DNA of 64,000 nt, taken from contig NBAY01000047.1 in the NCBI GenBank assembly GCA_002794775.1, positions 248,001 through 312,000 on the forward strand, in the 5' to 3' direction. Source of the DNA: Porodaedalea pini (lineage: Eukaryota > Basidiomycota > Agaricomycetes > Hymenochaetales > Hymenochaetaceae). The notes below the pieces were generated by a model, which did no database searches, was not told where the DNA came from, and worked only from the letters and a program-made list of their open reading frames with translations. Positions 32,915 to 44,564 of this stretch are shown here, one piece after another; the stretch's first letter is position 1, and every line of letters begins with the position of its first letter. A program made the position numbers and the translations under genes.

Positions 32915-34909
32915 CAGCCATTTTCATAAGTCCTGTGACACGTGCATTTCATGTGAAATGAGCCGCGTCTGAGCCAAAATGTTGAAAAATAGAATAAATG
33001 TTGATTTTCTCTGTAAATTCTGTGCAGTACCTGCTCATTAAGTACTCAAAAAATAGGCATGGTTCTCAGGAGCAGAAATATGTAAAATAGAGAGCAATAC
33101 ATTGACTGTGTAGGTGGGTGGAGATCAAACAAGTGCAGTCAGTCTGTTCTCTTATACATTTCCACTGAGATTCAAAAATTATGGCTCCCCTACATCTACC
33201 TATAAAATTCTTTCCCATGACTGTAAATTAAGTATATGACTATACCAACAGCTCCTGCAAGTCTGAGGCCAATCCATGCAGTATTCATGGTGCAGCAGCA
33301 AGGTTTGTGTTCCACTTCAAGCTCTTTCCACCTTCCTCTTCTCACAACAGGTCTTGCAGCATAGGCAAGAAGACCGCTAAGATTATGATTCTTTTTGTGT
33401 AATTATCAGACACATAAAAGCCATCTTCCCTGCAAGTTTCCTGTCCATTCGCTTTGTGCTTCGACTGCTATGCTCAAATTTCTGTGCATACTACCAACAC
33501 CTGTGAGCACGTGAGCATGTGTTAGCCAAGCCACCGCCATGCAAACACAAAAGCCAACACTCTACTTCCTCCTCCTCTCAGGTTATTCCATGATGGTTTC
33601 AGGCAAGGCACTCTCAGATGATGCAAGACACATCATATTCAGACTGTATCAGTCACAACTCTTCACCGTGCATGATCTGGCCAGGGTAATAGATATCCAT
33701 TGAGCAACAATCCACCGAACTGTTGCTCAACACGAGCGCATGGGGCATTTATGACAGGAGGGCATGAGGACCAGAAGACCAAGGTTGCTTGATTATGCAG
33801 ATACACAGGTGAGTGCATTTTTTGAATTGTAATGACTCACTGTGGCTAACTGAACTATAGTATCTCTTGAGCACAATAGAGCATTGCAAGGACCAGTACT
33901 TAGATGAGGTGAGGGAGGAGCTGGAAAGGATAACAGGCAAGAAGGTTTCAGATACTATAGTATGGAGGTCTCTGCGCCAGGCTGGGTTCACTCTGAAGAT
34001 GGTGTGGTGATGCTTATGGCTTTGCATCAGCAAACTTACTCTGCTCAAGATATCGAAAAGGGCACTTGAACGCAGCGAGTCCACTCAGCTCTGGTACACA
34101 TTGAGAATGGGATCTCAATATGAGGCAGAACAGCTCATCTTTGTTGACAAGAGCGCATGCGACCAATGTACCTTCTTGAGGAAGAAAGCATGGGCTTTGC
34201 AGGGTTATCAGGCATGTCAGAAAGTGATCTTTACATGGGGAAAAAGGTGCAATGCTTACCTTTATGACTGCAGATCTGACTGCTTGCCTCTTCTAGGTAT
34301 TCAATCTTGCCCACAATCACTTCAACTGGCATGCTTGACTGTACAATACTGGAAGGATCCTTCAATGCCACCTCCTTCTCCGCATTTATCAGGGATCTCT
34401 TGGACCACATGCAACCTTGGCTGGCCCAAAACTCTGTCGTGATGATGGACAACTGCACAATCCACAAGTTACTGGAAATCTGCAAACTCATGAGTCAAGG
34501 TCCATCTATTTTGACCTGTCGTGCTGCAACACAGGGCTCTTACTGATCTGACTCCGCACAGGGGAATGAAGCTGGAATTTCTCCCTGCATATTCTCCAGA
34601 CTTCAACCCGATCGAGCTGGCATTCTCTCTGCTGAAATCTCGACTTCGTCAGGTCAAATTCAGTGATGAGGAAACGGACGCTTCGGTATTCGCAAAGCTT
34701 TATGGTGAAACCATGTCTATCAGTGCTGCAGACTGTTGTGCTTTCTATCATCATTGTGGTTATCTCTGTTAGTATCAGGTTTCTTCATTGAGTGGATACA
34801 GGCTTTCTTGTCACTGTCTCAACTGGTCCAACAATGTAATATATTCTGTCTATATGATGTATGCATAACTACTGTTCCTTGATGTGAGAAACATCCTCCT
34901 GCGCATATC
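32915..34909 (+). repeat. Left inverted arm of the composite unit
   Basis: 1,995 bp, reverse-complement partner of 41231-43225. The outer ~420 bp (32915-33340) equal each arm of the palindromic MITE at 43710-44558, so this piece is the family's long terminal repeat. The rest carries the transposase pseudogene. The sequence diverges from the partner directly after CATATC at the inner border. Confidence 0.9.
33590..34772 (+). pseudogene. Tc1/mariner (DDE) transposase, stop-interrupted
   Basis: Helix-turn-helix N-terminus MMVSGKALSDDARHIIFRL with IDIH then a TGA before ATIHR; a second TGA after MGHL. Then an intron, EELERITGKKVSDTIVW, QLIFVDKSACD (first Asp), another intron, VVMMDNCTIH (second Asp) and YSPDFNPIELAFSLLKSRLR (Glu), a DDE layout typical of Tc1/mariner. 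Both TGA codons can arise from CGA by C-to-T change. The partner copy shares both stops, so this transposase was dead before or while the arms were copied. Confidence 0.85.
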
Positions 34910-35518
34910 GAACAGTGTGAGTGAGTAATCCAAGACTTGTCTTGACCTCTGCATCCTTCACTTTTGGACCATATGCAGTCTTGCCATGCCCAAAGGCTAT
35001 CATAGTGATGGACAATGAGTTGAGCGGTGTGGAACATCACGCACTCCATCATCATGGTCACTTTCTAGCAGTAAACTTCAATCATTGAATAAATAAAATA
35101 TACATTCTACACAACTAGTCATACAAAACCCTGGTATTTCTGTATGAAAGAAGACTTAGTAGGAGGAATACAAAAGGAAATAGTAGACAAAAGGATTTGA
35201 GGCTATGCGACAGCATGTGTCTGATTGTTCAGAACAATTTGATCCACGTTGGAGTCCCTCCTCATTACCGCTGCTCCAGTGACCACCTTGGACACCTCAA
35301 GGTCATCATCGTGATGTCAGAGCAACTCTTCCAGAACTCTCTCAGTGATGTCCATGTCTACCCCCTCTTCTGGAGTAGCTGTATTCCCATCTCTGGTCGT
35401 CTCTATCCTCTCTTCCGGAGTGGTGGTCATATCCCCATTTCCAGTTGCTTCTATCCTCTCTTCTGTCCTCTCTTCTGTAGTTCTCGTGAGTCCAATCCCA
35501 GTCAACAGGGGCAGGTGG
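34910..35518. other. Inner border region with an older Tc1 fragment
   Basis: At about 34960-35090 a plus-strand stretch reads PYAVLPCPKAIIVMDNELS and HHALHHHGH, which resembles a diverged Tc1 catalytic segment (MDN). The remainder has a run of imperfect repeats with GGAGAGG/TCTCTTC-type motifs on both strands and no credible gene. Confidence 0.4.
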
Positions 35519-35968
35519 CTAGGATGAGGACGAAGTGAAGAGGGACCGGGACGTGTTTCCATGAGCCATGCCTCCCCTTCTGGCATTAAACAAATTAGAG
35601 GGGCCTGGCTGGAGCAAGGATGAAGTGGGGAGGGATGGCGGGGATGTGTCTCCATGAGCCATGCCTCCCCTTGAATTAGAGGGGCCTTTGTCATGCGGGT
35701 AATCTGATCGATTCTTTTTTTTCTCTGGCCTCATCATAAGGGCATGATCATCAGTGGGACACTTGCAAAATGAGTTTGTAGATGACGACATATAGGATTG
35801 CAATGCACTGGATTCCTGTTCACTGGATCGCACCACATTATCCACATGTGGAAGGGGGAACCCTATGCTTATAGGTCCATCAGGGATACTGTTATGCATG
35901 TTGATTCCCTGCTGGATGGCCAAAATCACTCTGAAATGTGGAGCACACTCCTTAAACTTCCCCTGCAA
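35519..35968 (-). CDS. Uncharacterised reading frame, weak
   Basis: Open minus-strand frame of about 149 residues with MHNSIPDGPISIGFPLPHVD and a tail that repeats GGMAHGDTSPPSLPTSS / GGMAHGNTSRSLFTSS. Looks protein-like at its start but no family is known and start and introns are uncertain. It may be an exon of a gene in the carried block. Confidence 0.25.
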   Translation of the reverse strand: MQGKFKECAPHFRVILAIQQGINMHNSIPDGPISIGFPLPHVDNVVRSSEQESSALQSYMSSSTNSFCKCPTDDHALMMRPEKKKNRSDYPHDKGPSNSRGGMAHGDTSPPSLPTSSLLQPGPSNLFNARRGGMAHGNTSRSLFTSSSS

Positions 35969-36760
35969 AACACTGAAAGGTGACGGTATGGTCTACTGGC
36001 AGACTCGGACCTGGTTGAGTTCGGCCACTGGGGGTTCACTCTAATGTGTCTGATGGAGGGGATAGTGTCAGGAAGTGTAGGGAAGTGTAGGGGAATACTC
36101 AGGACTAGGTGTCGACTCAGGGACGCAAGTACAAAGGATGACTGGCAAAATGTGCCTAAATGCAGTCGGAGAACAAAGAGCAACTACGATCTTGACAACC
36201 CGGACTCGGAAACTCGCCAGTGAAGACAGTAATCGAAACGATTCGTTGAGAAGATTCTGAATCTGAAAAGATCTCGAGATGCAGTGCAGAATTGACAGAG
36301 ATATGGCAGTTGCACTGGTTGCGGCTGGCGGAATGCACGGAACTCCTGGAACCAAAAAGCTATTTTTGTAGCTCTATGACGCGGGCTCGGAATCGTGCAA
36401 GACAAGACAGTGTTCGAAAGCTATTTTAGATGAGATTACGAATCTGAAGAGAGCTCGAGAATCGGTTAAGAACTGAGGGAGATATAGCAAAAGCAAGATT
36501 TGGCCGAAAATGGGACTCGAGACGGAACGGATGGAACGGATGGAACGACACTGAACGGCGACAGAGACGAGAACTAAAGACTGGGACTGACTCGGGGGAA
36601 CTAAAATTGTACTTTTGAGACATTTACATGAGTGTTTAAATAACCAACAGAGGGTTGAGCCTCTGAGCGGCGTACAAAGGACACAAAGACAGACCGGAGG
36701 CTCTAGCCAAACAACATCAAATAGCTGGAACTCGGAGCCAGAACTCAGGCACATGAGAAA
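35969..36760. repeat. Spacer with two related ~90-bp blocks
   Basis: Two blocks (about 36215-36300 and 36395-36485) share the pattern GACAGT..TCGAAA..GATT.TGAATCTGAAAAGA.CTCGAGA. No gene seen; possible remnants of a tandem duplication. Confidence 0.4.
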
Positions 36761-39093
36761 TTAAGCTTTGGGAGGCTTGGAACAATACCAGACCTGACCA
36801 AAAACAGACTTTGGTGGCTCACCGGTACAGAACCAAGCTGTATGCGTCGAGTTAATCCAGCCAAACACTGAAAGTGTCCTGAAATGCATTGGGGAAACTT
36901 GTAAGGCTGTCCTGAGTCGAGTTGAACCTAATAGAGCTGATTCCGAGCCTAGCAGCATTGGGATCTCTACAACGCCACGCTTCTCCAATGCATTTATTGC
37001 AGCTTCGTAAGATTCCACAGGCTTGGACATATCATGGGCACCTCTGTGTAACACAAATATGAGTGACTCATAGCCATCTTCCTGCAATAGAATGTCAGCA
37101 ATTCCATCCTCCAAGAGCTTGAGAGCTGCTGATAGTGCAGACAGGTCCTTGATGAAAGGCATATATGCCCTAAGATTCCTGTAATTCCTGGATAGCGAGT
37201 GCTTCACACTGCCCACTGGTGCACTGGCCTCTGCAAGAAGTACTCGGTCATCCAGTTTTTTGTACGACAAGCTTGCTTCATTACAAGGACCCACAAGAAG
37301 ACCAGCATATTCTCTCATTTGACTATCGGCCGACTTAAAATCATATTTTTCTGTTCCCTCCAGTTCCGGTATCGGGAAGCGCTAAACAAGATATCCACAT
37401 CCTCTTTTCGTTGCCTGAAGGTGAGACAAAGTACGTATGCGATTTGGTTGACAGAATTGCACGTAAGTCTCTCTTTCAAATCTAATTGCGTGCCCAATAC
37501 AGTATTGCAAGGGGTAGAGTCCACGTTGGAGAGTTGGGAAGAGTGCATGGAGTAGTGAGCAGAGCCTCTTTTAGGCCAACTCTTTTTATACTTTTGCTGA
37601 TACTGATTGAAAATCCACATTGCTTCGTGGCCCACAAAACTCTCGATTTTGCTCATAGTCTCAGGTTTCTCCTGTAGCTCCATAGATATCTTGGATGCCT
37701 GCAGAAGTCTGCTCCTAATAACTTCTGCCAGAACATAAGTGTCCGCATTGCTGTATTGGGCCTGGCCGCAGAAAGCTTTGCAATCTACATATCCTGCCTG
37801 TTCCACCCTCATGGCAAAGGAAAGTGAAGTGTTCATCTCCCAGAAACTCAGCTGTTCATGAGCACGCATAAAAGCAACTACCAAGTAGTGCAAGTTTTGG
37901 ACTACCTTCTCTCTGTTGTAGTTCAGATAGAGTTGCCTGAGATCAAATGCATAGTCTTTTGTTATATTGGCGATTGATTTGAATGCCTTGAAGGGCACGC
38001 CAGGGCCTGCCTTTGGGGTTTGAGCACGCTGCACAAGGTCCCTCAAGACCTGTTTGGATGACCACGGGTTATACACTGTGTTTTGCTGAATACAAGAGTG
38101 GTCGATTGGGATGAAATAATGAATCCTTTTAGGCTTGCGGTCATCCTCATTATTTGAAGTGTTTCCCAAGCAGTAGTGAATCTGCAGGACATGCTCCGCA
38201 ACACTGAATCCCATAAGGAGTATAATCTTTCCTTCCTTGATTAATTTTCGAAGGTGCAACTTATCTGCCGCTTCAGGCTCCTAAATCAGAATGTGAGAAT
38301 CAAGTAGAGTGATACTAGAGAAGGAGCTTTACCCCAAGAATAGCATCTGTATGAAGACTAAGTACACCATGTATTTCATCTTCTACTCGATGCGCATTGA
38401 TTTCGCTTTGTTCACTTTTCTTCTCCAATGTATTAACCCGATCTGTGACAATAAGAAGGCTGACCTGGGCCTCTGAAGAATGTACCTCGTCAGCTGCAGC
38501 AACATCTTGAACAGTTCAAAGCACAGTGGCCAAGCTTGTGTGGATTTGTGACTCGAGTTGGGTTATCTTAGCCAAGAGAAAATCATAATTTTTTCTGGTG
38601 TGAAGACGTTTTTTATGCTGCTTTGACTTTTCCTCAATCTGACCATGCTTAGCAACAGCTGCCTCCACAATTACCACAACTTCATCATAGGACTGTGATG
38701 CCTTTGCTTGAACGAGCTGCTTCTTTAGTGCTGCACTTTTGGACACTGAAAAATAGTGCACAGATGCATCAGGACGATCCCACAGCAATTGTATAAATAG
38801 TACTTACAGCTACTACAACTAGATTCCTCCCCTGAACTCTCTTGAGCCACTTCCTTTCCCTTTCCTTTTGAATCATTCTCTGCAGGTCCTTCAGAAGAAA
38901 CTTCATCTGACATCATGTCAGAAGGGCCCATGGAACTTACCAGGAAAGACATATGTTTACCAGATGGCACCTCTTGCAACTGCTCAGAGTCTTCCATGGT
39001 GTCTTCATGATCATGAACTTCACTGGGTGCTACACAAAGTGCCTGTTTGTAAGCCACTAAACACTTAGAATGTGGTGATCTATTCCGTACCAT
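36761..39093 (-). CDS. Uncharacterised gene of the carried pair, minus strand
   Basis: Exons can be joined from 39093 downward. An acidic N-terminus (MSFLVSSMGPSDMMSDEVS) ends at an intron at about 38810; a Lys/Glu-rich segment with coiled-coil character follows (VEAAVAKHGQIEEKSKQHKK) and reads on through one in-frame TGA (38516-38518) to LIVTDRVNTLEKKSEQSEIN; then an intron. The main part begins LHLRKLIKEGKIILLMGFSV (38259) and, after a 53-bp intron near 37380-37435 (NQIAY/RFPIPELEG), ends at 36761. About 740 residues. I recognise no family. The single TGA could be CGA changed by C-to-T; otherwise intact. Divergent from the gene at 39471. Confidence 0.55.
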
Positions 39094-39470
39094 TAACTAT
39101 GACTATGTCACTGGAAGGATCCATAGGATGCCATCCAGCTTGTCCTTCCATAGTAATGGGTACTTATAGGGGTGAGCAATGATGCAGGAGAGCAAGACTG
39201 ATAGGGATGGGAGAAGAAGGACGAGAGATAAAGATGAGACCAGTGCATTTTGATGCCCTGAACCCTCCTTTTGTATTCTTGCTGCATTGGGATAGCCAGT
39301 TCCCTACCTTCAACCTTGGTCCACAATGGCTCAGTTGGCATGAAAGCAATAGTCATGAAGGAGGTAGATGTCGCCAACATCTTTCGGAAGGCTTAGATAC
39401 CAAAATATTTGGTAAGTCAAAATACCTGATGCTCTAAGCAAAATCAAATTGCATTTCTTTTCCTGACCTC
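39094..39470. promoter_or_regulatory. Shared divergent promoter region
   Basis: About 380 bp between the starts of the divergent pair. No other feature seen. A bidirectional promoter would place both genes under common control (inference). Confidence 0.3.
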
Positions 39471-41232
39471 ATGATGCCACCTCAACGTGTCAGAAAGAAG
39501 TCCAAAAAACTCAAAGACAGCAAAGAACTAGCTGTGAAATTAGCTGTGCAGATGAAGAAACACTCTGTTAGTTGCCCCAGGAAAAATGAAGTCCCCAATC
39601 AGGTCCCCAAAACTCCTACAAAAAAGCAGTTGAAATCGAGTGGGAAGAAATATGCTACAACAGCAAAGCCGACCCGCCAAACTGTGAGTTGTGTAATTTG
39701 ATGCAAATGCTCTCTCTGACCAGTTTTCATGCCTATAGCTGCACAAGAAGGGCAACGACAAGGATACAGTTGAACAGGAGCATTCACCTGAAGATCAGGG
39801 GGATATATCCATTGCAGACATCATTTGGGCTTCAGGACTTGGCTTGAATGACACTATGAATGAAACACAGGGTTTTGACAATGACAGATCAGTCTTCAAT
39901 GAAATTCCTGACTCCCCTGACAAGCCTGATGAGCATTCTTTCCATCTTGATGATAGTACAAAACCTCCATTCATTGTTGCCTAAGGCTGTGGCTAAGAAA
40001 AGTATAGCTGGCGAGTATGTGGACTGGAATACTCCCTCCCTTGGACATGCAAAAGCTTATGGATAGATCACATCAACACCTGCTGCAGAGAAAAAGCCCG
40101 AACTGGAAGTCATGATAAAAATTCATGATGGTACTGGTGTGTGAGACATGAAGATCAACTCCAAGATGTTGCTGGCTGATTTGATCAATGAAGCGGTTTC
40201 AATCACCTGGGGCTGTTCTACATTTGACCAACTTGGTTATACAGCTTGCTGGTCTGTGAAGTCTGGGACAAAGCTTGAACCAGAATATTTGGATACACAA
40301 GACCAGTTGGACACACTGTTCAAACAAGTTCACAGGCATCAAGTAGCTGAAAAGAAGAAGAAATGAGGTAATGAAAAACCCAGAATTGTCATTCAGAATC
40401 TCAGTAATCAGGTTTGTCTATAGTATTTGATGTATAAAGTGGTTCCTGACATGCAGTGAAGAATACACATGGGAACAATGGGAACAGCAATAAACAGCAA
40501 AGTGCGACTAGAACAAATGCAACTCCTTCAGGGGTCACCAGTGCTAAGGAAGCTTATGATGCTGTACTCAAACAGATTATGGCGCAAATCGCAGCAGCAT
40601 TCAAATGCGATAAACACGATGGCAGGCTCTGGTAAATAAGAGGGTTAAAAGACCATCTTATGTATTCCAACAAACATCTTGTTGAACATGCAAAACTGAT
40701 TGTGAGTCCATTGACAAAGCGCAATCTCACTGGACTAAAAGCATACTTTGTCTAGTATAAGAATATTCCCGGAGTCAAAGTGAACGAAGTACCAGGGCAA
40801 CTGAAAGTATTAGACAAGCAGTGGAAAGCAGCTGACAATGCCAGCACAGGAACCAGCTCTGACATAGTAACTGGGCCTACAACATCCCTCCCCAACAGTG
40901 CTCCTGTGACAGCCGGAACAGTGGCAACTGTAGTGCCAATGCAACCTTTCAATCAGCCAGTTATTGCCCAGCACTATGAAATGCATAACCGGGTGGTAGC
41001 TGAGTGCAGGCCACACAATTACCCTTCTGTTCAGAATTGGATTGAATCATTGCACGATGACATGGAGAGAGGCTGCGATGACTACCAATACAGGTCTCTG
41101 CTACCTGTTTTTGAGGCCAATGATGTTAAATGCTTAGATGACTTGGTTTACTTAGAATTTGGAAGGCTCGAGAAGATGGTTATTGATGCTCAAGTGGAGG
41201 CAAGCATAGGGTTACTCAATCGTATCATTTGA
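39471..41232 (+). pseudogene. Partner gene of the carried pair, stop-riddled
   Basis: A coherent protein-like reading runs along the plus strand: MMPPQRVRKKSKKLKDSKEL, then after an intron (39685-39739) KKGNDKDTVEQEHSPEDQGD, SVFNEIPDSPDKPDEHSFH, KKSIAGEYVDWNTPSLGHAK, ITWGCSTFDQLGYTACWSV, SATRTNATPSGVTSAKEAY, VIAQHYEMHNRVVAECRPHN and the end NYPSVQNWIESLHDDMERG to SIGLLNRII. The last ~70 residues look like a SAM-like helical domain. One frame change near 39980 and in-frame stops at about 40066, 40142, 40364, 40636 and 40754 break it; most could come from CAG, CGA or CAA by C-to-T change. No function assigned. Confidence 0.6.
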
Positions 41233-43225
41233 TATGCACAGGAGGATGTTTCTCACATCAAGGAACAGTAGTTATGCATACATCATATAGACAGAATATA
41301 TTACATTGTTGGACCAGTTGAGACAGTGACAAGAAAGCCTGTATCCACTCAATGAAGAAACCTGATACTAACAGAGATAACCACAATGATGATAGAAAGC
41401 ACAACAGTCTGCAGCACTGATAGACATGGTTTCACCATAAAGCTTTGCGAATACCGAAGCGTCCGTTTCCTCATCACTGAATTTGACCTGACGAAGTCGA
41501 GATTTCAGCAGAGAGAATGCCAGCTCGATCGGGTTGAAGTCTGGAGAATATGCAGGGAGAAATTCCAGCTTCATTCCCCTGTGCGGAGTCAGATCAGTAA
41601 GAGCCCTGCGTCGCAGCACGACAGGTCAAAATAGATGGACCTTGACTCATGAGTTTGCAGATTTCCAGTAACTTGTGGATTGTGCAGTTGTCCATCATCA
41701 CGACAGAGTTTTGGGCCAGCCAAGGTTGCATGTGGTCCAAGAGATCCCTGATAAATGCGGAGAAGGAGGTGGCATTGAAGGATCCTTCCAGTATTGTACA
41801 GTCAAGCATGCCAGTTGAAGTGATTGTGGGCAAGATTGAATACCTAGAAGAGGCAAGCAGTCAGATCTGCAGTCATAAAGGTAAGCATTGCACCTTTTTC
41901 CCCATGTAAAGATCACTTTCTGACATGCCTGATAACCCTGCAAAGCCCATGCTTTCTTCCTCAAGAAGGTACATTGGTCGCATGCGCTCTTGTCAACAAA
42001 GATGAGCTGTTCTGCCTCATATTGAGATCCCATTCTCAATGTGTACCAGAGCTGAGTGGACTCGCTGCGTTCAAGTGCCCTTTTCGATATCTTGAGCAGA
42101 GTAAGTTTGCTGATGCAAAGCCATAAGCATCACCACACCATCTTCAGAGTGAACCCAGCCTGGCACAGAGACCTCCATACTATAGTATCTGAAACCTTCT
42201 TGCCTGTTATCCTTTCCAGCTCCTCCCTCACCTCATCTAAGTACTGGTCCTTGCAATGCTCTATTGTGCTCAAGAGATACTATAGTTCAGTTAGCCACAG
42301 TGAGTCATTACAATTCAAAAAATGCACTCACCTGTGTATCTGCATAATCAAGCAACCTTGGTCTTCTGGTCCTCATGCCCTCCTGTCATAAATGCCCCAT
42401 GCGCTCGTGTTGAGCAACAGTTCGGTGGATTGTTGCTCAATGGATATCTATTACCCTGGCCAGATCATGCACGGTGAAGAGTTGTGACTGATACAGTCTG
42501 AATATGATGTGTCTTGCATCATCTGAGAGTGCCTTGCCTGAAACCATCATGGAATAACCTGAGAGGAGGAGGAAGTAGAGTGTTGGCTTTTGTGTTTGCA
42601 TGGCGGTGGCTTGGCTAACACGTGCTCACGTGCTCACAGGTGTTGGTAGTATGCACAGAAATTTGAGCATAGCAGTCGAAGCACAAAGCGAATGGACAGG
42701 AAACTTGCAGGGAAGATGGCTTTTATGTGTCTGATAATTACACAAAAAGAATCATAATCTTAGCGGTCTTCTTGCCTATGCTGCAAGACCTGTTGTGAGA
42801 AGAGGAAGGTGGAAAGAGCTTGAAGTGGAACACAAACCTTGCTGCTGCACCATGAATACTGCATGGATTGGCCTCAGACTTGCAGGAGCTGTTGGTATAG
42901 TCATATACTTAATTTACAGTCATGGGAAAGAATTTTATAGGTAGATGTAGGGGAGCCATAATTTTTGAATCTCAGTGGAAATGTATAAGAGAACAGACTG
43001 ACTGCACTTGTTTGATCTCCACCCACCTACACAGTCAATGTATTGCTCTCTATTTTACATATTTCTGCTCCTGAGAACCATGCCTATTTTTTGAGTACTT
43101 AATGAGCAGGTACTGCACAGAATTTACAGAGAAAATCAACATTTATTCTATTTTTCAACATTTTGGCTCAGACGTGGCTCATTTCACATGAAATGCACGT
43201 GTTGCAGGACTTATGAAAATGGCTG
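41231..43225 (-). repeat. Right inverted arm of the composite unit
   Basis: 1,995 bp, reverse-complement partner of 32915-34909. It begins two bases inside the stop region of the preceding pseudogene and ends at TA 43226-43227. The few visible differences from the left arm are mainly transitions (for example Arg/His and Gln/Arg codon changes). Confidence 0.9.
41368..42550 (-). pseudogene. Second Tc1/mariner transposase copy, same stops
   Basis: Reverse complement of the copy at 33590-34772. The same two TGA codons and introns are present. Catalytic motifs IFVDKS, VVMMDNCTIH and YSPDFNPIE are retained; the central ~340 bp translate identically in both copies. Confidence 0.85.
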
Positions 43226-43707
43226 TAAGTAGTCACCAAGATGGTCTGAAAGTTCAGCCATTAGTAAACCATGATTAATGGGCAAAATTGTTACTTATAG
43301 AACCCTCATATCATTATCAGAACCGTAGCAACATATCTCTCAAAGCTCAATGTGAGTGCTGAGTCAATCTTTGCTGCTAACTCCGATAAGAGAAAGATGC
43401 AGTGCAGTCCGATCAGCACACTGTAAATTACCTTCATCAGTTCTGTGTTGACTGTGCGCAGTGCACGTCAAATGTGTGAGTGAGTGAACCTAACAAAAAT
43501 GCTTGGTGCTCACCAATCCACCAATCACGTCTACCGGTACATGTCTTTACAAACAAATTGACATAGTCACGACCATACTTAAGCAGCTAACCAAGAGCCA
43601 GGCCCGTTCGAAGTGTTTTTGGATCTCGATCGCTCCATGTTTAAATTGGTTAACAAACAATATATTATACACGAATATCAATAGAGATTGATGAACAACA
43701 GCAATAT
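43226..43707 (-). pseudogene. Inverted partial copy of the DUF2235 locus
   Basis: Two blocks are reverse complements of the DUF2235 region: 43226-43385 matches about 31545-31700 (including the intron with GTAAGTAAC and the ACCGTCTTGGTGACTAC exon start), and about 43555-43700 matches 31030-31165 (CTGGCTCTTGGTTAGCTGCT). The part between differs. The copy is cut exactly at the TA that borders the inverted-arm unit and, on the other side, by the TA of the next MITE. Confidence 0.8.
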
Positions 43708-43709
43708 TA

Positions 43710-44558
43710 CAGCCTTTTTCATAAGTCCTGCGACACGTGCATGTCACATGAAGTGAGCCGCATCAGAGCCAAAGTGTCAAAAAATTAGAATGAATGCCTA
43801 TTTTCTCTGTGAATTCTGCACAGTACCTGCTCATTAAGTACTCAAAAAAAAGGCATGGTTCTCAGGAGCAGAAATATGTAAAATAGGGAGCAATAAATTG
43901 ACTGTATAGGTGGGTGGAGATCAAACAAGTGCAGCTGGTCTGTTCTCTCACCCATTTCCACTGAGATTCAAAAATTATGGCTCCCCTACATCTACCTATA
44001 AAATTCTTTCCCATGTCTGTAAATTAAGTATATGACTATATCAACATCTCCTGAAAGTTTGAAGCCAATCCATTCAGTATTCATGGTGCAGCAGCAAGAT
44101 TTGTGTTCCACTTCAAGCTCTTTCCACCCTCCTTTTCTCACAACAGGTCTTGCAGAGTAGAACACAAATCTTGCTGCTGCATCATGAATACTGAATGGAT
44201 TGGCTTCAAACTTTCAGGAGATGTTGGTATAGTCATATACTTAATTTAAAGACACAGGAAAGAATTTTATAGATAGATGTAGGGGAGCCATAATTTTTGA
44301 ATCTCAGTGGAAATGGGTGAGAGAACAGACCAGCTGCACTTGTTTGATCTCCACCCACCTACACAGTCAATGTATTGGTCCCTATTTTACATATTTCTGC
44401 TCCTGAGAACCATGCCTTTTTTTTGAGTACTTAATGAGCAGGTACTGCACAGAATTCACAGAGAAAATAGGCATTCATTCTAATTTTTTGATACTTTGGC
44501 TCTGATGCGGCTCACTTCACGTGACATGCACGTGTCGCAGGACTTATGAAAAAGGCTG
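43710..44558. mobile_element. Palindromic MITE of the Tc1 family
   Basis: Two inverted arms of about 400 bp (about 43710-44135 and 44165-44558) starting CAGCCTTTTTCATAAGTCC, TA on both sides (43708-43709 and 44559-44560). Each arm equals the outer part of the composite unit's arms with scattered substitutions. No coding capacity. Likely a minimal derivative that keeps only the family's long termini. Confidence 0.9.
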
Positions 44559-44564
44559 TAATTT

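Larger units (their letters stand above)
32915..43225. mobile_element. 10.3 kb TA-flanked unit with inverted Tc1-type arms
   Basis: The unit starts CAGCCATTTTCATAAGTCC and ends with the matching inverse ...AAAATGGCTG, with TA on each side (32913-32914 and 43226-43227). The two arms, 32915-34909 and 41231-43225, are both exactly 1,995 bp and are nearly identical reverse complements; each carries a broken Tc1/mariner transposase pointing inward. The 6,321-bp centre (34910-41230) holds a divergent pair of uncharacterised genes and a spacer. This could be a composite transposon moved as one piece, or two elements copied by inversion or hairpin repair. The equal arm length favours a recent single event (inference). 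Confidence 0.75.

Noticed and set aside
35317..35694. Reading frame with repeated GEAWLMET segments
   Set aside because: Low-complexity repeats read on both strands; the overlapping frame at 35519-35968 is the better, though still weak, candidate.
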